Below are positions 22,210 to 34,600 of a stretch of 64,000 bases of DNA, piece by piece. The position numbers and the translations under genes are program-made. Source of the stretch: Microplitis mediator. Lineage: Eukaryota; Arthropoda; Insecta; Hymenoptera; Braconidae. A model generated the notes under the pieces. The model had not been told where the DNA came from, did no database searches, and worked only from the letters and a program-made list of their open reading frames with translations. The DNA is taken from positions 17,214,082-17,278,081 of the forward strand of contig NC_079974.1 of assembly GCF_029852145.1 (NCBI RefSeq), read 5' to 3'. Positions within the stretch are counted from its first letter, which is position 1; every line of letters starts with the position of its first letter.

Positions 22210-23960
22210 TTCATTTTAACATTTGATCTTTTATCTCTATTATTAATTTATTTTTATCATAAACAAAAACAAACTTTTATTTATTTTATTTATTTATTTT
22301 AAATTGACAGTGTCTCCTCCTGCTGAAATCAATTGACGTACGAAGTTTCGAGAAGCCTTGACAATTAGGTTAGAACTCAATATCGATGAGTCGCATAAAA
22401 TAAATAAAACAAAAAATTAAAAATAAAAAAAAACTCCCTAAGCTCACTTCAAAATAACCACACAAATATATGACAGTCTTATATTTTATTAATTAAATTG
22501 ATTTTATTATTACTGTCATGATTAAATAATAAAAAAAAAAGAAATAATAAATAAATTCGTAATAATAAAACTTCACTTATAAGTAATTAAGATTTAAAAA
22601 TAATATCTTATTTAATTATCGTCGTTTATTTAAATAAACATTGAATATTAAGTAAATTTACAGTAAGTAAAATACGTAAATAAACACAGACAACTGCGCA
22701 CAACGGCCATTTTAGCATTGAACTCTTTTAAAATTATTAAGAAGGGGACAGATAAGTAGAGGGGGTAATGAAAAAACTTTTTAAGAGTGGGGGTAATGTA
22801 CTGGTTGCGCATTTGAATTTTATTAAATATTTTTCAATGGCTACAAACTCGTTAAATATCCTCGGGAGTTTACGTTATTTAAATCCACGCGCACGCGATG
22901 GTATCCGCGGCAAATTTAAAATAAGACTTAAGTTATTTTTTAAAATGTCGAGTATTGTGCAGGTGGCTTAAGAACCGAGCTCGACAATAACCGATAAAAC
23001 CCGAGTTTAAACGAGTTGTCATTATGATTATTATGAGTAAGTGAGAGCCCTCTAGATTAAAAGGTTTCGTGGCTCTGGCGAGAGTATCCGAATGTACTGG
23101 CAGCCATTTTTAAACTGCTCACCTGCAACAAGAGTAGAGAGACGAGAAGAGAGACATGGACGTTAATATAAATTTTCAATGGATATTTACGTAAAATAAT
23201 AATAGTAATAATAATAACTAATGGATTTTATTTAACATTTTATTTTATATATTTATAAATATTGTGGGTGATTTTATTTAAAGGTGATTCGATTAGAAAT
23301 TTATATTAAAAAAATATATATGTATATATAGATAGATATACATATATATATACATATAAAAAGTTGTGATTGAGAAGGAAAGACAACACGGATTTATGAG
23401 AAAAGTGAGATAGAAGAGGGTTAACAACTGGAAGTGAGAAAAGGAGGATATAACGAAGAAATTAAAGTGAGAAGTTGGTCTGGGCTAAATAACTAGCAAA
23501 GGGGCCCTGTGGATTTAAACTACAGTCGAAATGGTGGACTGTCAACATCAAGGAATAATGATAAAATGTTGTTAATTAATAGTGGTAAATTATTTAAATG
23601 TACGAATAGACTTTGACTAACAGCTTTGGGGCATTAATTAATTTTATTATTATTATTTAATATTTTTGTTGTTTATTTTAAATTAATTTTAACGATATTT
23701 ATTTTTATGTTGTGATATTAAATAATTATCGTGATTATATTATATTATAATAATAATAATAATAATAGGAATAATAAACGTCGTGGTTGATATCGTCGTC
23801 ATCGTGGTTGTTGTCGTTGTGATCGTAATCGTCATAACCATTGACGTCTTAAAAATAAAATAGTTAAGACGTAAAGATGTCAGTTTCAATAATAATATAT
23901 ATAAGAGAGAGTATGCATAGTACAGAGATAGAGACTGAGAAATGTTAAGTTCCGTCAATA
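22210..23960. promoter_or_regulatory. Divergent promoter region of OSER1 (-) and bunched (+), with 5' leaders
   Basis: The two genes are transcribed away from each other, with about 1.75 kb between start codons. Two GCCATTTT motifs resembling the YY1/Pho core lie at about 22709 (CGGCCATTTTAG) and 23104 (CAGCCATTTTTAAAC). They fit initiation regions of OSER1 and bunched respectively, but transcription starts are inferred. The GC-richer strip at 23040-23160 is the best guess for the start of the bunched leader. The leader then carries TA and TAA/TCG microsatellite-like runs near 23320-23360 and 23750-23840. Confidence 0.5.
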
Positions 23961-25709
23961 ATGGGAGATAATGTGCACAGAAAATCGCACAAACAGTCGG
24001 AAAATATTAATAATAAAAAACAAATTAACGCAATTAATCGTACGACAACGGAGACTATGAGACTTGGTGAGCCAGACAGAACACACCCGGCGTTGGGTCT
24101 GTCTGTGCCTAGCAACATCACGCCGAGTAATCAGTGTAAGAAAAAAACATCGTCATTTCAAATAACAAGCGTCACTGTTGGCAGCCGTATGAGTAATGAC
24201 GCCGGTGAAGATTCAAATGATGATCTTGATGAGTCACACGGTGAAGATACATCTATTGAGTTATCGAGAATTACGGATATTGAAACACCAAGTTATTCAG
24301 AGGATACATTTTCAAAAGAGGATGTTTTTTTTAATGCCAGTAATGCTGCTTTAAGTACTGCACCCGTTATACCGACTAGTTCACAGTACGGACTTGCCAT
24401 AGTACCGTCCGAAGGTGGTAATGTTAATAATTCAACAAACGACACCAATATTAACACACTTGACATTGCATCTGTTACTGATAATAATATTATTAATTTG
24501 TTGTCGAGTACCGCTAAACAGGACACGGATATCCGGGAGGTACACTCACATGGACGTAATGAAAGATTTAAAGTTGTCAAAATCGAAAGCACGGAACCAT
24601 TCAAACGGGGCCGATGGACGTGCATGGACTACCTTGACCACACCAATTCTGTTAATCAGTCAAATGCCATTGGTACACCAAAAGTATCCGATCCAAATGA
24701 AGTATGTATATCATATGGCGTCACGGACGGTGGAATTATTGCGTTAGATCCGTCAAAGTCTTTGACTTCTGAAGACAACGGCATCATAAACGTCGATATG
24801 AATGGTCATGCGACCCATCAAGATATTATTACCTCGATGATTTCAAGTACAGCTGCTGCTGCTTCTGCTTCTTCTTCTTCTTCGACTGCTGCTACAGCTG
24901 CTGGTTATCCTGTTAGTAATAATTCGTTACCTCAGAGTGTGCAGCGCAATGTACCACCGGTTCAAACCCAACCGCAGGTTCAACAGCCTACTCAGATACC
25001 CCAATACTTCCAATCATCACCACAACAACAACAGCAACAGCAACAACAATTAGCTTCTCAACAACACCAACACCAGCCACAAGGTGGACAGCAACAAGGT
25101 TCGACGTTACCAGCAAATTTACAAAATACACATCCTAATAATTTGGGACAGCCTCAAAGTATGCCTCAAGGCTCTATTCCTATTATTACTCAGACTAATA
25201 ATAACAATGTGACGCCACAACAAAATATAAGTCACACGAAGGAGGATAATACGTATGTAACAGTAAGCTCACAAAATCAATCCATGCCAGGTCAAAATGT
25301 TTGTCAATCGTCAGTACAATCATCAGCATCAAGTTCTCAGGCATCCAATATCCTTGTTGCGCAACATCAGCCTCAACAACAACAACCTCAGCCTCAACAG
25401 CAGCAGCAGCCACCACAACAACAACAAGGATTACAAGCCCCGACATCAATGACTCAAATTTCCGAGCCAATGAACACGTTGCAGAACATGCAAGGTATGC
25501 AGAGTATCCATAATGTCCCTCAGTCAGGTGGACAGCAACCAACTTCAACGATTCATGTTCCTGGTGGTCCTCTTCCCAATCAAGTTATTGCTCCTACGTC
25601 AATGCAACAACAGCAGCAGCAACAACAGTCACAACCAACGGGTGGTGCTAATACTCAGGTACAGATGACCCAAGTGTCTGGCAACTGTCAAAATGTTGTC
25701 AGTGGAATT

Positions 25710-25744
<35 letters not shown>

Positions 25745-26379
25745 TTCTATGGGCTTTCATCAACCCGACATAGAGCTGGACTCAATGTCGGGAGGACTAA
25801 GTAATGCCGGCAGTAGTCAATTAGCGGACGCGGCGCTCCTTGAATGCCTTGCTGAGGTAACACAGACCTATGATGACCATCATACACTCGAAGACAATGA
25901 AAGGTTCGTTTAAACGTATATATAGTTGTATATATACTTGTATATGTAGCAGTTATTTAATCAACGCTTGATAGGATAATACGTTGTGTATTAACCCGTG
26001 AAAATAATGATTATGTTAAATTTTGTTACAGTATGCCGGGGACAAGTGCTGTAGCTATTGATAACAAGATTGAACAAGCTATGGTGAGTAATTCATCTAT
26101 ATTTATTATCATGATTAAGCAATTGTGTTGATGATGATGATGTTGATTTATGAGTTGTTTTTATTATTTAAGGATTTGGTAAAAAGTCATCTGATGTTTG
26201 CTGTAAGAGAAGAAGTTGAAGTATTGAAAGAAAAAATAGCCGAGTTAATGGATCGTATAAATCAGCTCGAGGCTGAAAATTCAATTTTAAGAGCACATGC
26301 GACTCCCGAAACACTGGCTCAATTGAGCCAATCGACAACCAAATTACCCCAAAATAACAATCCAGCAAGTGGTCAATAG
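23961..26379 (+). CDS. bun: TSC22-domain protein, long isoform of bunched
   Basis: Three exons, 23961-25903, 26032-26083 and 26173-26379, give 733 residues. The ATG at 23961 is preceded in frame by TAA, so it is the first start. The two motifs specific to long TSC22 isoforms are present: KKTSSFQITSVTV at about 61-73 and FKVVKIE...PFKRGRWTCMDY at about 203-224. In flies the second binds the adaptor Madm, and the long isoform promotes growth. The C-terminal exons encode the TSC box (AIDNKIEQAMDLVKSHLMFA) and a leucine zipper at about 683-712. Between these lie Ser/Ala and Gln-rich low complexity with four poly-Gln tracts. Donor GTTCGT of exon 1 is unusual but is the only one that keeps frame. 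The promoter of short isoforms is not in view. Confidence 0.95.
25709..25743 (+). repeat. CAG microsatellite inside bunched
   Basis: Eleven Gln codons: CAA, then nine uninterrupted CAG, then CAA. It is the purest of several Gln-coding tracts in the exon (others near 25020-25048, 25372-25425 and 25602-25630) and is likely to vary in length between individuals. Confidence 0.85.
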
Positions 26380-27164
26380 GTAATCATCCGATGTAAATAA
26401 TATAAGTTTCTATCAATACTTCGTCTCATAATTGATAATATAATTATTGTATATAACTTTACGATTTTTAGAAATTTATAAATAATGAGATTTATTATAT
26501 TATACATATTAGTATTAGCGAAAAAAAAGAAAAAAAAATGAAAATGAAAAAGAAAAGCAACATTTTTTTTTTTTTTTTTTTAAACTAAGTAAATTAAAAG
26601 TTATAGATTATTTTTTACTATTGCAGTTTATTTAATTCAATTAAATATATACGTATATGTATGTATATTTTATAAGTATATATTTAATTGGAAAATATTA
26701 CTTTTCTCAAACAACTATAATGGCTCGACACGCTTCATTTTACAATTATACTTAAAATTATTATTATTATTTTTTAAAAATTCATTGGGGCCTGAAATAA
26801 TTTAATGGAATTTTAACAGACATACACATATACACACATACATACATACATACGAAAAAAAATAAAATAAATGTCAGGGACGCATTCGTGAGTGAAAACT
26901 GACTTATAAAAAAAAGAGAAAACAGCATGTATATATATGTATATTGTTTTTGCATTTGTTCTGTGTATGGCCGAAAAAATGAAAACAAATTCTTCAGTGC
27001 ATGTTAATTAAATTATAAATTATATTAAATTAAAAATAAAATGAATTTAAAAACTCGATGACAAACAAAAGTAAAAAGCAAATAAAATTACACATGAAAA
27101 AAATATTAATTGTATCTTAATTTTATCCAGGCAGTTCTAGTAAATCAGCCGTAGCTTTTTTTTT

Positions 27165-27349
27165 ATGATCCTGAAGTCAGCAGACAATTAAAGAATTTTC
27201 CGATTTTTTTTTAATAAATAAATTACAAAAATAAAAATACGCACGTGTAGGAAATTTAAAAAACTACAAGTGCAATTTTTTCAAATTTTTTTTTTACAAT
27301 TGATCGTTTCGAAAAAAAATTATTAGACGTCGGCTGACTTCCGTGTCAT
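27165..27349. mobile_element. MITE of the ATGATCCTGAAGT family, copy 1
   Basis: Begins ATGATCCTGAAGTCAGCAG and ends in the near-complement GTCGGCTGACTTCCGTGTCAT. It shares ends and interior (ATTTAAAAAACTACA..GTGCAATTTTTTC) with copies at 58962, 59178, 59908 and 59991. Non-coding. Confidence 0.65.
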
Positions 27350-28445
27350 TTTTTTTTATCAATTTATAAGATAGTTCGCAATTAAAAAAAAAAAAACCAA
27401 AATGAATTTGATTTAATTTAGTAAAATAAAAAGTCAAATGATCAAGACGAAGTTAATTAAGTAATTAAGTTAAATTATTAATTTGTATTCACATATGTAA
27501 TATTATTTCATAAAATATCGCAATATTTCGATACTTTTTTTAATTTAGAGAAAAATAAAAATAAACGTCATTTGACAGCAGACACAAGAGAAAATAATAA
27601 TAAATAACATTGACTATTAATTAAAACTATCAAAATGTGCTGTTTTTAAAATACTCACGTTAAAGTGGCGCGTAATAAAAAGTATGAGTGATCAGATCAA
27701 TAAAAAAAAAATTATAAATTCAATTGATTATTGATTTACGTCAGCGAAGAAAAAAAAAGTTTAAAAATTGTCGCATCTGAATTCATGCCTAATAAAAAAA
27801 AATTTTTTCTTTTTGATTGTATCATTTTTCTGACATATATTATTATATATATCCCTTATTTATTTTTAAAAAATCTACCATACCATGGTGCCGGTACATC
27901 AAATAAAAAAAAATAACTTAATACAAAATTATAATACGCCATCTTTCTATCATTAAAATTTCTTTATTCTAAATAATGCGGTAATTTTTTTTGTTTCCAA
28001 CGTTATCCGCATATTCATATTATATATATATTTATATTTATATATTTTATAGTAAAAGATGTAAATAATACACTTTAGTTATATATATAAATATAAAATA
28101 ATACGGAGAGAAAATTAATAAAAAAAAGCACACGCGTGTGACCGTTTCATAAATTTTTTTTTTTCATTTTTTTTACTTATTTTTTTTTTAATTTTATTTG
28201 GGTCACTATAAAGGCTAAATATGACACTTTAACATAAAACCTTATTACAATGAAGACCACTTTTAGATGATCAGAGAAAAAACATAAATTATAATTACAC
28301 CTTATAAATTTATAAATGTTATAAACTTCTTTTTTTTCTAGGAAGAGAAAGAAAACATAACAACGTATAACTTTTTATTTTATTCCTTATTATATCATTA
28401 CGAATTAATCGTTAATGGGTCATCCACGCGGGTGATCTTGACAGG

Positions 28446-28580
28446 ATGATGATAATAATAATAATTATAATTATAATAATAATAATTACGACGAAGATGA
28501 TGGTGGCGGTGATGGTGGTAATAAATGGTGATGAGATTTATGATGATGATGATGATGACGATGACGATGACAATGGAGAT
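28446..28580. repeat. Compound trinucleotide microsatellite
   Basis: Runs of ATG/ATA/AAT followed by GATGATGGTGGCGGTGATGG-like and GATGACGATGAC units. Located 65 bp beyond the hyd stop, so probably in the hyd 3' UTR. It keeps the hyd frame open past its stop by composition alone. Confidence 0.8.
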
Positions 28581-28643
28581 GTCGGGATAGTTAATGGGTA
28601 TTTTATTATTTTTGGTCGGACTTGCGACCACCACGAAGACGCT

Positions 28644-31600
28644 TCATACGAATCCAAAATTTTTAGTTTTTATAGCAAGTAATAACTTGTGGCGTAACAC
28701 ATGACGTGAGCTGTACAGTGGAACGTATAAACGTGAAATACATGTATTTGCTGTTGGTAAATGAGCATCATCTGCGGGTCTTATTGTTACACTAGGCATT
28801 GGTTGAAAACCATCTTCACTTGCTGGTAATGCTGGTGATCCTGTCCAGAAGTAAACCTAAAATACGAAAAAAAAATTTCATTAATACATTTTTTATTTTA
28901 ATTTACTATCATAATTTTATATTATTTATTAGGGTGGTCGTTAAACATTAAATTTTCTCAGGCACCCCATAAAAAGCTCCTTTTTGGTGAATAAATACGT
29001 GGGGAATTTCGTTTTTTATTTTTAAGTAAAAAGAACACGTGCCGCAGGACGATCAAAGTTCAGTTTTCGATACAATCATAGTTTTTATTAAATATCTCAT
29101 GAAATATGCAGATTGAAGGCAAAAATTATAGGAACAATTTTGTAGGAAATTAAATTCTTGACAAAAAAGATCGTGTTCATTTTTTTGATAAATTGTGTAT
29201 TTACGAAGATATTTTAAAAAAACTTTTTTGGATCTTATCAATTGAGCATTTTAAGGATTACGAATTTTAAACAAATAACGTTTCCTCTTAAATATAGACA
29301 ACTTCGTAACTCATAACATATTAATCATTAAGAGAGTGAAATATTCGAGTTTCAAATAAACTGTTTTCATAGACCAAGACCCAAATCATTAAATAAAATA
29401 TTTCATTCGATGCCTAAAGTTATAAATTATCGAATGAAATGTTTCTCGTTCGGAAATTTGAGTTTGTCTGAGAACGGCTCGTTTGAAATTTCCATTTGCT
29501 GATGTAAGTGCAACAAGGACCGTTTCGTTTGTTCACATGTGTGTGAGAAAGAGAATAGATGGCATATCCTCTTAATGCTTGTTATAGTTTGTATATACTT
29601 AAAAAAATATTAATTTCAACATTTGTAATCCTTAAACCGCTCAATTCATCGGATCTAAACAAAGTTTTTTTAAAATATCTTCATAAATACACATTTTATG
29701 AAAAAAATGAATATGACCTTTTTTGTCAAGAATTCAATTTCCTACAAAATTGTTCCCATGATTTTTTCCTTTAATCTGCATATTTCATGAGATATTTAAA
29801 AAAACCCGTGATGTTATCGAAAAATGAACTTTGATCGTCCTGCGACACGTGTTCTTTTTACTTAAAAAGAAAAAAAAAAACAAAATTCCCTACGTATTTT
29901 TTCACTAAAAAGAAGCTTTCTATGGAGCGCCTGAGAAAATTTAATTTTTAACGACTACCCTATTATTTATGTAATAAAAAATAAAATTACCAAATCCTGT
30001 CGTTCAACATGTGACATTTTTTCGACAATAGACCATAGCCATCGTTTAAATTTAACGAGTCTCTCCATCGATTCACCAGATTCATCATTAAATGACGTAT
30101 AAGAAATAAGAACTGATACATTAATATCACCAACGCCATTCAATAAAAGCCTCAAATCTTCAGATGTTAAACCATCTAATGCTCCTTCCGGTAATACATC
30201 AAATACACCTTCACGCATTGCTTCCAAAGCTTTCTCCTGAACTTTTATCATACGAACTTCTGCGTAACGTCGTACGTAATCGTAGACATTAGTTGCCGTT
30301 ACTTCGACGTCTCGCCCGCTGGCCACAAGATCGATAGAGCCACCACCTTCTTCGGGACACAAGTCAATACTGCATATAGAAACAAAAAAGAAACAACATG
30401 TGTTTGGTAATTAATTATTCACTTACTATTTATAAAAATATTTTTTAATAATAATAATAAAATACCTGAATGTCAAATCCAGTGCAGAAAATAAACTATT
30501 GCTGTCTTTAGTCTCTGCGTCAACCACCAATTGTCGTAAACTTTCATAAATAACACTGTCAAAGAATGCCAAATCGTGGAAACGTATTGGTCTTGATAGT
30601 ATATATTTAATAACATGACGATTTAAGAATATAGGACATAATTCATTTTGTAATAGACATAAACCTATAAGTCTGAAATAATTTAATTAATTATTAATTA
30701 TTTATATTTTTTATCATTATAATTATTACTGTTAAGGTCATTCTCAGACAGTACCCTCCTCTCCCACTTTTCAACTTCCCGCTAATTGAAAATTTTTAAA
30801 AATTCGGGAAGTTATTGGTTTCGGTCCGATTTTCGAAAATCGAATTTCTGAGAAAACTTGACGTTTTGAGGTTCTAGGAAGCTATTCTGACTAATGTCAA
30901 GATGATGTCCGAGTGTATGTATGTGTGTATGTAAATATTCTGTAACTTTTGAACGGATCAACCAATTTTGATCGTCAAGGTGTCATTCGACGCGGCTTAT
31001 TAATTCCTACAATCTATGAAAAATTGAGCTCGATCGGTAGGGCTCGTTCGGAGATATTCCAAAAATATAATAGTTCTAGGCCAGAATATTCAATGTAAAA
31101 AGATCCAGTGCAAAAATATCCATAAGTCATTAATTTTCTGCATAAATGGATAATTTTTTCAATGGATATTATTGCATTGGATATTTTTCATGGATATTTA
31201 TGCACTAGATCTTTTTACATTGGATATTTTAACTGGTCACCTTTTTAAACACTTAATGACTTTCATTTGTGATGACCGTATTCAAATTTTGATAATAAAT
31301 TTAAAAAAAGATAAATCATTAATTGAAAAAAGGACAATGCAGTACAATTTTGCCGAGACAGATTTAAAAAAATTATTCACAGTTGATATCAATTGGGAGT
31401 TAAATAAATTTCATCAAAATTTTTATGTCAGCATTATAATTTTGAATGTCAAAGTTTTTAAGATAAAATTTATTTACCAAATTACGGTTAACTCCTAATT
31501 GATAACTGTGAGTAATTTTTTTAAAAATCTATATCTTGGCGAAGTTATAATTGCGTTGTACTTTTTTCAATCAATGCTTTAATTTTTTTGAAATTAATTA

Positions 31601-34600
31601 ATAAAATTTTAATATTGTTATGACGGGCCAGGATTTTTGCTTTGATTTAAAAATAAAAATTAATAATTAATGGTGTCAGATGTTTTGATATTACGGTGAA
31701 AATATTGATTGTATAAAAAAATTTTTTAAATAAAAGTTGTTCAAAATTTAATTTTATAAAAAAAATGTCTTTTATAATTTTTTGATATGACTAATAAGAA
31801 AGCCGTAATTTCAAAATTAAGATTTTCATAATTAACAAAAATTTGAACCACTCATTATGAATCTTAATTTTGGAATTGCGGTGAAAATATTGGTCGTATA
31901 AAAAAATCATATGTGACATTTTTTTAGCTAATTAAATTTCCTAGAACTTTTGTTTGAAAACTTTTTTTATAAGGCTAATATTTTCGCCATAATATGAAAC
32001 ATTTGCACCATTCATTTTAAAATTAAGTCCAAAATCTTGTCCTTAATCATAACTTATGACAGTTTAAGGCCATTGAATATTTTTAAAAAGTGGCGGGAGA
32101 GGAGGGGGAGGGGGTACTGCCTGAGAATTCCCTCAATTATAAAAAAAAAATTCTCTTCACGTACCTGCCGACATTTCTGAATGCATTAAGACGTTCATAA
32201 CTAGCTCGTCCTTGTCGTGGTGTATAAAATCCACGTTTACCTGGTGAATAAAATAATGGAGCATTGTCCTCAGTATCATCTAAAATGCTGCTATCCATTT
32301 TTTTCTTATTAGCACCACATCGTTCAGTTAAACTGAATACGTCAAGATCAAGGAGTGCCTCACTAGCTAAATCTTGATTGTGGCTGTGTATGAGCTCGCA
32401 AGCTTCTTCAACTTTTTGCTGCAGTGATTCCTCAGAAGCCAGCAGCATCAGCAATTGAGCTGGAGTTAATTCAAGTAACATCCCCGTTATTTTTTCAGCG
32501 AGTGCTGGTCTCAATGCATGAACTTTTGGATATAATCGATCACCAAGATTTTGTTGGTGAGTTGTTAAATGATCGTTGTAACCATGAGCTACAGGTATTG
32601 CATTGCTGCTTGATGATGATCCTCCCGCACCACCAGAGCCACTCGCTCCCTCTGTCGGGAATGTAGGATGGAAAGAACGGGCTTCAAATGATAATTGTCT
32701 GCGTGTTTCTCGGTATTTTCCAGATGATCTTGGATTCTGCAAATGATAAAAATATTATTACAGTCCAGTCTCGTTATAAGTCCGCTCGTTATAAGTCCGC
32801 CGACTTGTATTTCTTGGAAGACATTCCCCCTCTATGGATACGAAAATAATCATGTACACACTCACACGCTTGCAAAGTAGGGGAAGTGTGAGTTACGGCG
32901 TTCAACTGCTGAGCAGAAGTAGGGGTACAGGAATTCTTAGAATTATATTCCCCTACACCCCTATAGGCGGACTTATAACGCGATTCGACTATTATTAAAA
33001 ATTTATACCACAGCAGTAGTATTTAATAAATAAAAATTTATAATTATTAATATTTACTTGTCGTCGTAAATGTGGATCTCTGTCACGACTCTTTAATTTT
33101 TGTAAGACATTATACTGTGTATATTTATTTCCAACTTGTGCAGCTTCCAAATTAGGAAGTTTATCATTAGCTAAAAGTGCCTCAGCAATAGCAGTGTAAA
33201 AACTTCTTGCGACACCAGAACCTTCTCCAGGTTCATCTTTAAAAGTAACTTTAACACGATTGACAGCCAATGGTGGAGTACTTGATGCTCTTCTATTGTA
33301 CAAGTTGTACTGCGAGTTCAATTCTTTCATTGTCTGAACCAACAATTGCGTTCTGTCACGTTCAACCTATAAACCAAAATAAAAAAAAAATACTTAGGAT
33401 ATTGTACTGATTAATTACATCAATTAGACATTACAAACCTTAGATAAAGTTATGTCTTTTTGCTGTGAATTTCTTAATTTTTCCATGTCACGACGAAATT
33501 TGGCTTCTTTTACTGGAAATCCACCCAATTCAGACACAACTGAACCAGCTTCAAGTCCAACATCTTCCATAAATACACGTCCAAATAAATCAAGTGACAA
33601 TCTCCAACGGCCTAATAGTATATTATGTGAAATATTTGTTCCAATAGTCGATACTGCACGCGCAGATTCAATAGGGCTTGTTTCAACAGTCTCGTGTGCT
33701 GATATTTCTTGACTAGTTGCCGCTGGATCGACTTCTTCAGCACCATTTTGCGATTCAACTGTTGGTATAACCAATACATCAGATGCATTTATTTTATTAT
33801 TAACATTTGAATCATTAACTGTACCAGCTCTAACTATAACACTTCTACCAGTCTTACATATTTCTTTTCCTTTACTATTTGTTGTATTATTATCATTTTG
33901 ACTATTAGGTGATACTATTATTGGCGCACGATCTATTTGTTCATTTGTTATAATAGGCATTGAATTATTGTCATTACTGACAGTTGCTGTTGCTGTTCCT
34001 GTTGCTGAAGTACTTATTGTTTGACTAAATAATTTTTGTTTTTCCAATTGTTTACTGCATCCTGGTTCGCTCGTTGACAATAAATTATTACTACGTTTAG
34101 TTTCCATTGTTAGTCCTGATGAAGAATTACTGCTATTACAACTACTAGTACTACTATTACTATTACTGTTACTATTATTAATATTATTAATTATGCTGTT
34201 GATAGTAGTGCCAGTTGTAGTGGTGGTTGTAGTTGCAGTTACAGTGGTGGTGATAGTGGTAATGGTGATGTTGTTGCTGTTGTTGTTGTTACCACTGGGT
34301 CCTTGGATAACTTGACTAAATGATGGAGTCGCTGAGGAAGTTGTTGCGCTGTCAATGTTGCGCGCAGAAAGACCCAGCCTTGTTGGTAATCCTTCAAATA
34401 AATTATTGTTAACTCCGGTAGATGTTCCAGCAACTGGTTGCCGTGGTACGCCAAATAAATCTTCACGACGTGAGTGCGGTTGTAATAAATGCGGTTGGTC
34501 AGCTAGTGGCAATGCCTCACTTATATTTGTGTCAAATGGATCCAACGCTGGACAACCGAGACACAGTGTTGAGTCTGAACGTTGTAAAAATGGATGCTTT

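Larger units (their letters stand above)
26380..28643 (+). other. bunched 3' UTR and region convergent with hyd
   Basis: AT-rich, with multiple possible AATAAA signals and no supported gene. It contains one MITE at 27165-27349 and, towards hyd, a cluster of AAT, TAT and GAT microsatellites at 28446-28580. bunched (+) and hyd (-) converge here. Confidence 0.5.

Noticed and set aside
22768..22971. 67-codon open frame between OSER1 and bunched
   Set aside because: No domain, no splice context, located in the divergent promoter region.
24293..25548. Minus-strand open frames of 110 and 117 codons under bunched
   Set aside because: They are shadows of the conserved bunched exon and of its Gln-rich repeats.
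28398..28643. The hyd frame stays open for about 80 codons after its TGA
   Set aside because: Nearly all of it is trinucleotide microsatellite without stops by composition, unlike the Src64B case. It looks like a repeat-bearing 3' UTR.
29053..29774. Open frames of 62 and 71 codons on opposite strands that resemble each other
   Set aside because: They are the mirrored arms of the hAT-like foldback element, so the resemblance comes from the inverted repeat and not from coding.
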